Positions 58,800-64,000 of a DNA stretch of 64,000 bases are shown in pieces. Each line of letters begins with the position of its first letter. The first letter of the stretch is position 1. The position numbers and the translations under genes were made by a program. This DNA is from Cynocephalus volans (Eukaryota; Chordata; Mammalia; Dermoptera; Cynocephalidae), in assembly GCF_027409185.1 (NCBI RefSeq), contig NC_084474.1, positions 9,107,382-9,171,381 on the forward strand, in the 5' to 3' direction. The notes beneath the pieces were generated by a model. It worked only from the letters and a program-made list of their open reading frames with translations. It had not been told where the DNA came from and did not search any database.

Positions 58800-59126
58800 G
58801 AAACTAGTTTCCCCTGTTATTGACTTCTTACATTAGTATGGTACATTTGTTGTAATTAATGAAACAATACTAATACATTACTATTAACTAAAATCCATAG
58901 TTTATTCAGATTTTCTTTGTTTTTACCTAATGTCCTTTTTTTTGTTCCATGATCCTATTCAGGATACCACATTGCATTTAGTTATCATGTCTCCTCAGCC
59001 TCCTCTTGGCTATAGAAATTTCTTATGTTTTCCTTGTTTTTTGATGGCTTTGACCATAAGGTATTTTGTAGAACATCCCACCTGTATGGACTCATGCATA
59101 TGTATTTTAAACTTTCGGTTTGTCTT
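58800..59126 (-). mobile_element. L1M 3' UTR, antisense, left part
   Basis: 'acattagtatggtacatttg', 'aggataccacattgcattta' and 'tcatgtctcctcagcctcct'. It resumes at 59489. Confidence 0.75.
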
Positions 59127-59488
59127 AGTCTATCCCTGCTGCTACAACAAAACACCTTGGACTTGGTAATTTAGAAACAACAGAAATTTATTTCTCATAG
59201 TTCTGCAGGCTGGGAAGTACAAGATCAAGGCACCAGCAGATTCCCTGTCTAGTGAGGTCTGCTCTCTGCTTCAAAGATGGCACCTTCTCACTTTGTTCTC
59301 ATGTGGTGGAAGGGGAAAAGGGGACAGACAGGCTCCATCAAGCCCTTTTATAAGGGCATTAATCCCACTCATGATGGTAGAGCACTCATGGCCCAATCAC
59401 CTCCTAAAGGCCCACCTTAATACCATAGCATTGTGGATTAAGGTTCAACATGAATTTTGGAGGGACACTAACATTCAAAATACAGCAG
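59127..59488 (+). mobile_element. LTR-like repeat inserted in the L1M (family of 45565-45961)
   Basis: 'ctatccctgctgctacaaca', 'ttctgcaggctgggaagtac', 'gcttcaaagatggcacctt', 'atcacctcctaaaggccc' and 'aacattcaaaatacagcag'. It splits the L1M cleanly. Confidence 0.65.
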
Positions 59489-59852
59489 GATTATAATCCA
59501 ATACCAGTTAATTTTTTTTGCTCAAATTATTCCAGCTTTGGTTAGTGGGAGCTCTTCCAGTTGGTTCCTTTGACATATCGTGATCCATGTGGCATTTTGT
59601 CATTATTATTTTTAGCACTTCCTTATTTTCTGGCACAAGATGCTCCAGACTCATTTTGTATATTGCCTGCCCAGACCTAGAATCTGCCATTTCCCCAAGG
59701 AACCTGCAGCTTTCTTTAAACCTCTTTCTTTTCAAATTTATTCTATGGTGCTAGTTGTTCTCTGACCTGGACCAAAGTTAGGTTAAATCCCATGAATCTC
59801 TGTGGTCACTTTTATTTAATAAATATCCTTGCCAAAAAAAAAAAAGTCACAA
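59489..59852 (-). mobile_element. L1M 3' UTR, antisense, right part
   Basis: 'ttataatccaataccagtta', 'ttattccagctttggttagt' and 'gatgctccagactcatttt' continue from 59126. Confidence 0.7.
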
Positions 59853-60325
59853 ATTAGAGTTCACAGCAGCATACTTCATAATAGCAAAATAGTGGTAATC
59901 CCCAAATGTACATTAGTGGAGGGATGGATAAATAAACTGTGGTACACTCAAGCAGTCAAATGTTATTTGACAATTTAAAAAATGATGTTTTGATACACAC
60001 TACAACATGAATGGCCTTGAAAATGTCATGATAAAAAGCCAAACACAAAGGACCACATGCTGTATGATTCCGTCCATGTGAAATGTCCACAGTAGGCAAA
60101 TCTGTAGAGATGGAAGTTAGATTAGTGGATGCCCAAGGCTGGAATGGGGATAGAGGCTGAGGGGTATCAGGTTACTTTTTAAAGAAATGCGGAATTCTAA
60201 AATTGATTGTGGTGATGGATGCACAATTCTGTGAAAATACTAAAAGCTGTTGTACTGCATGCTTTAAATGGGTGAATTGCATGGCATATGAATTCTATCT
60301 CAGCTGTTATAAAGCTGTTATAAAA
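59853..60325 (+). mobile_element. L1M 3' end (sense)
   Basis: 'agcagcatacttcataatag', 'atggataaataaactgtgg', 'cttgaaaatgtcatgataaa', 'gattgtggtgatggatgca' and 'gggtgaattgcatggcat': a typical 3' ORF2/UTR end of an old L1. Confidence 0.85.
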
Positions 60326-60549
60326 AACCAAACACTAACCTGTGCATATTCACATACCTACAAATATTTCTGTACATAAACACCGGTGTCTATATTAAGT
60401 TTATACTCATGTCTCCAACTCTCTTCTTTTCGCCATATGGGCCATTTTAGCTACCTCTCTTGCTTTTCTGTAAATTCCTACTCCATCAGTGAGATACCTG
60501 GCTTCCTTCTAACATTCATTTCCTTAATTTTTTAATCTCAGTATACATG
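60326..60549 (+). other. Intron between L1 fragments
   Basis: Nothing recognised. Confidence 0.4.
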
Positions 60550-61217
60550 TATTAGAATTGTAAACCATTACCCTCATGTGAAACAACTCTATCAACTAGA
60601 ATACAGTACCATGTGCAGTTCCTTAAGTCTTTGTTCTTCAGACTTTTATCTTCATTTCCATAGTTACTTAGGTCAGTGTATTTTCCCCTCCCCTCATAAG
60701 TGAGATTGTAACACTTTTGTTAGGCAGTTAGAATTTTTTTGTCACAGTCTGCATTTCCTGTTGGATCATCACCTCAACTTCCTAAGTGATTTTTGAAAAT
60801 TGGCATACGTTAAGGTTTACACTGTATGCTCTAAAGTTCTAGTGTTTTGACAAATGCATAACGTCATGTATCCACTATTGCAATATCACCTAGAACAGTT
60901 TTGTTGCCCTAAAAATTCCCTGCGCTTCACCTGTTCAACATTTCTCTCTCCTCCTGAAGCCTGGAAACCACTGATCATTTTGCTGTCTTGACAGTTTTGT
61001 CTTTGTAGAATGTCATATAAAATGAATCAGAGTATGTACCCTTTTCAGACTGGCTTCTTTTAGTTAGCAATATACATTGGGGGTTTTACCATGTCACTTT
61101 TTTAAAGACTTTACTTTTTTAGAGCAGTTTCAGCTTTACAGCAAAATTGACAGGAAAGTACACAGATTTTCTCCATATTCCCTGCTCCTACAAATGCATA
61201 GTTTCTCACACTGATGC
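60550..61217 (-). mobile_element. L1M 3' UTR, antisense
   Basis: 'gacaaatgcataacgtcatg', 'tatccactattgcaatatc', 'ctgaagcctggaaaccactg' and 'tttttagagcagtttcagc'. It is interrupted by the LTR at 61218 and continues at 61911. Confidence 0.75.
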
Positions 61218-61910
61218 TGTAGGAAAGGTCTGGGAGGCCTGGTAGCTGGCCCGAGCCTACCCGGTCCTCTTACCAGGTTCTTGACTCTGCCTCGGGAAGG
61301 AATTCAAGAGCAGAGTCACAGTAGAAAGTGAGAACAGGTTTAATGTAACAGATAAGAAATGCAGGTTCCAGAGAGAGAGTGTGGCCTAGCTCCAGATACT
61401 GGGCAGGGCCGATACCAAGTTTTATACAAAAGTAAGAAATACACGCTCATAGTCTAGTACAGAGTGCAGACTGGCTTGAGAAAGTGAGCAGCCACTTGCT
61501 GAAAGTAAGTTTGATACAAAAGAAAGCATGCACACTCCAGTCAGCCAAGTGTGAGTTGGCCCCAAGAGAGTGAGCAATAGCCCCACGTTCTGCTGGGATT
61601 CAACTTTTATAGTTTTACCATCTAATACATATTCATGCTATCTAATATAAACTCTACTAAGCATAACCCCTCTCCACTGAGCATGCCCAGCTAGTGGATT
61701 GGCCTAAGTCAGCTCCCTGAGGTCTCATGTTGGTGGTGCCAAAAATAGGTCCAACCAACCACCACCAAAAATAGGTGCAACCAGCCACAGGAACTTTCCT
61801 CTAAGGGAGAGCCTAGAGGAGGGGCTTGAGACCTTGGGGAATGGCTTGAAACCCAGAGGTGTGTCCTGAAACCTGAGCTCATGGAAATTGAGCCCCTCTT
61901 TTTCTCACCA
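61218..61910 (-). mobile_element. Solo LTR (same family as 7900-8745)
   Basis: 'tgtagg' to 'tcacca' on the + strand, about 693 bp. On the minus strand a TATA box lies at 61612-61604 (ctataaaag) and an ATTAAA poly(A)-like signal near 61340, before 'cctgttctcactttctactg'. It sits inside an L1M 3' UTR whose two sides match across it. Confidence 0.8.
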
Positions 61911-62900
61911 GTGTCAACATTCCCCATCAAAGTGGAACATTTGTTACAACTGATGAACCTACATTGACACATCATCTCCATGTCATTTTTGCAGCTTGTA
62001 GCTCATTTATTTGTGTTGCTGAATAATATTTCATTACATACATGTACTACACACAGTTTGTTCATTCACCTATTGAAGAATATCTTGCTTGGTCACTTGT
62101 AGTTTTTGGTGATAATGAATACAGCTTCTATAAACATTTGCATGTAGATACTTGTGCAAACAAATTTTCAGATTAGGTGGATAAATACCTATGAATGCAA
62201 TTCCTGGATCATATGTTAAGACTAGATTTATCTTTATGAGAAACTGCCAAACTCTCTTGCATTACCTTCTTCAGATTTCTTAGTCTTCATATATAAATCC
62301 TGTAGTTATTTTGTTGGATTTATACCAAAGTATTTCCCTTTTAGTGTGTGCTATTGTAAATTGTATTGTGCTTTTAATTTCAAATTCCAATTTCTCATTG
62401 CTGATATAGAAAATCAGTTGTCTTTGTGTATTAACCTTGTGTCCTGTGACCTTGTTATAATTACTTATTAGTTCCAGGATAATGTTGTTGACCCATTGAT
62501 TCTTTCTTTCTTTCTTTATTTTCTTTATTTTTTTTAGCTGTTAAATTTTTAGTTCAACTGAAAAAGTCAAAAGAGCAAGCCGTGTTTCCATATTCTGTAT
62601 TTCACATCCCTATTAACCACACTGAGTTACTAAGACATCAGTTGTAAGGAATATTCCATGAACACTGGCTATAGGGATTTTCTGCATAGACAATAAGCAA
62701 AGATTGTTTTGCTTTTTTTTTTCTGTACAATCTGCATGCCTTTTATGTCAAATTCTTGTTTCAAGTATAATGTTGAATAGTAGTGGTAAGCAGAGACATC
62801 CTTGCTTTGTTCTCTATTCTAGGGAGGAAACATTAATTTTTTCACCATTCTCTTCCTTTTTACTACCTTGCACTCAAGTTTTCAAAAAAACAGTCTTTTT
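61911..62900 (-). mobile_element. L1M, antisense, 3' UTR into ORF2
   Basis: 'gtggaacatttgttacaact', 'tgaacctacattgacacatc', 'aataatatttcattacatac', 'atgaatacagcttctataaa' and, at about 62770-62830, antisense RT text 'gagacatccttgctttgttc'. A (TTTC)n run lies near 62500. Confidence 0.75.
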
Positions 62901-63235
62901 GGTTTTTTTTAATCCTAATTCTTCATCTCATCTCAGGCCTGTCATGATAGAAAGGACACCAGCAATTAGAGAAAACTTGGTTAAAATCATGATTTGATCT
63001 TAATTTAACTTAACTCCTTTATATCTCAGTTTTCTCATCCCTAAAGTAGGAAAATATTGCCCATGCCAGGGAGCTGTTGTGATATTACTTGAGAAAATGT
63101 CTGAACATCTCTTTATTGATTGAACATGTAAATACCTAACTTTGATTTAGGCCCTGTGCTAAATGCTTGGGATAGAACTGTGAGCAATACACAGGGCCAG
63201 CTCTCAGAAATCTGTAGAGAATAAAAAAGTCAAGG
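62901..63235 (+). mobile_element. MIR/L2-like ancient repeat remnants
   Basis: 'tcagttttctcatccctaaa' and 'ggagctgttgtgatattact' (MIR-like), followed by 'ggccctgtgctaaatgcttg', 'ggatagaactgtgagcaata' (L2/CR1-like phrase). Confidence 0.55.
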
Positions 63236-64000
63236 GCATAGTCTCTTTTAATAAATGATCATAAGTGCTGTAAGAGCTATAAGTGTTCACTGTAGATTTT
63301 TAATAATTACAAGCTATCATCTTTAATATTTCTTTTCCAAATTTAGTCACTTTTTCTGAACTGTCAAAAAGAGCTGATGACATTCTCTTTTTTCCTATAT
63401 AACCTATTTGTTTCTATCGCACAAAATAATAAATTTTCCAACTGATAAGCTCTGTAGTTTCTGTATTGTTTCCAATTCTTCATGAGCTTCTCACATACGT
63501 ATCTCAAAAATCCCTATTGCTCAGATATATGATGCCAAGATTTATTTTTTTGGTAACATGTATATTTTCATCCCCATATAGTACATATAGTATATATATA
63601 TATATATATATATTTCCCATACAGTTCATACAGTGCACATACGTATTTTTAAACATAATATAATATTCCAGAAAGCAATTGTGATAATTGTAATTTTCTA
63701 CAAAGCATACTAAGTATTTTACACAAGCTTTTTTCATAACATTGATACTGGTTATTTAGGTGTACAGCAAGTCTTCCTAAAGTCCATATTGTTATTCTTG
63801 GGCTCAATCCTTTACATTTTGTAAGAAATAAGAAGATTAAAGAAAGACATTTTATATTGTGAGAGTGTATATGAGCACCAGTCTGTGTTTCGTATTTTAA
63901 AAAATAAAATGACCGAAAATACCTTGGTCTCCCAAAGGACAGTGCTTTGCTACCAGGCAATACCCTTTAGAACACTCAAGATGTGTTAACTAAATACACT
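63236..64000 (+). other. SNTG1 intron to window end
   Basis: AT-rich. A (TA)n run is at about 63590-63612. The minus frame 63960-63649 (103 codons) has no domain or splice support. Nothing else recognised. Confidence 0.45.

Overview
The window is mammalian nuclear DNA: AT-rich, with few coding segments and dense layers of interspersed repeats (L1 of several ages, L2, MIR, LTR elements). Four copies of a tRNA-derived SINE with one or two tRNA-like units ('ggccggcc...ggctcac...', B box 'gggttcggatcc', internal 'cctatatagg') resemble the CYN SINEs of colugos. The best species guess is therefore a flying lemur (Galeopterus or Cynocephalus). That is inferred from family resemblance, not proven.

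The only host gene recognised with confidence is SNTG1 (gamma-1-syntrophin) on the + strand. Its first coding exon is at 13784-13837 (start codon at 13811, 9 codons) and the next coding exon is at 21736-21870 (45 codons). Both have consensus splice sites and join in phase 0. An acceptor in front of the ATG implies noncoding first exon(s) upstream of the window or undetected in it. Everything left of 13784 is then 5'UTR intron and everything right of 21870 is a very long intron. Between the two exons lie a genuine CpG island (about 17.8-18.8 kb), a long TG/CG microsatellite, and two candidate unannotated exons (15470-15520 and 20105-20200).

Layout: 1-2095 and 5755-6640 hold an old minus-strand endogenous retrovirus (gag-like and pol remnants), split by a compact plus-strand ERV (2101-5749) that has two LTRs, a tRNA-Ser-type primer site and a 5-bp target duplication. 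6.7-8.8 kb has an old LTR-like repeat and an L1M 3' end broken by a solo LTR. 8.8-12.8 kb is a minus-strand L1. 12.8-23.2 kb is mostly single-copy SNTG1 sequence. 23.2-32.7 kb is L1 in layers, including a nearly complete 5.9-kb plus-strand L1 with 13-bp target duplications inside an older minus L1. 32.7-47.7 kb has solo LTRs, MIR, L2, a SINE and unclassified intron. 47.7-52.1 kb is an old plus L1 carrying two SINEs and joined to an L2 3' end. 52-64 kb is intron with a further solo LTR, L1M fragments in both orientations and a second copy of the LTR seen at 7.9 kb.

All retroelement reading frames seen are broken. I found no CRISPR, operon, tRNA gene or novel multi-gene system. The most interesting leads are the intronic CpG island and the two candidate exons of SNTG1, and the unusual leader of the compact ERV. 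Interspersed-repeat family names are by eye and should be taken as approximate.
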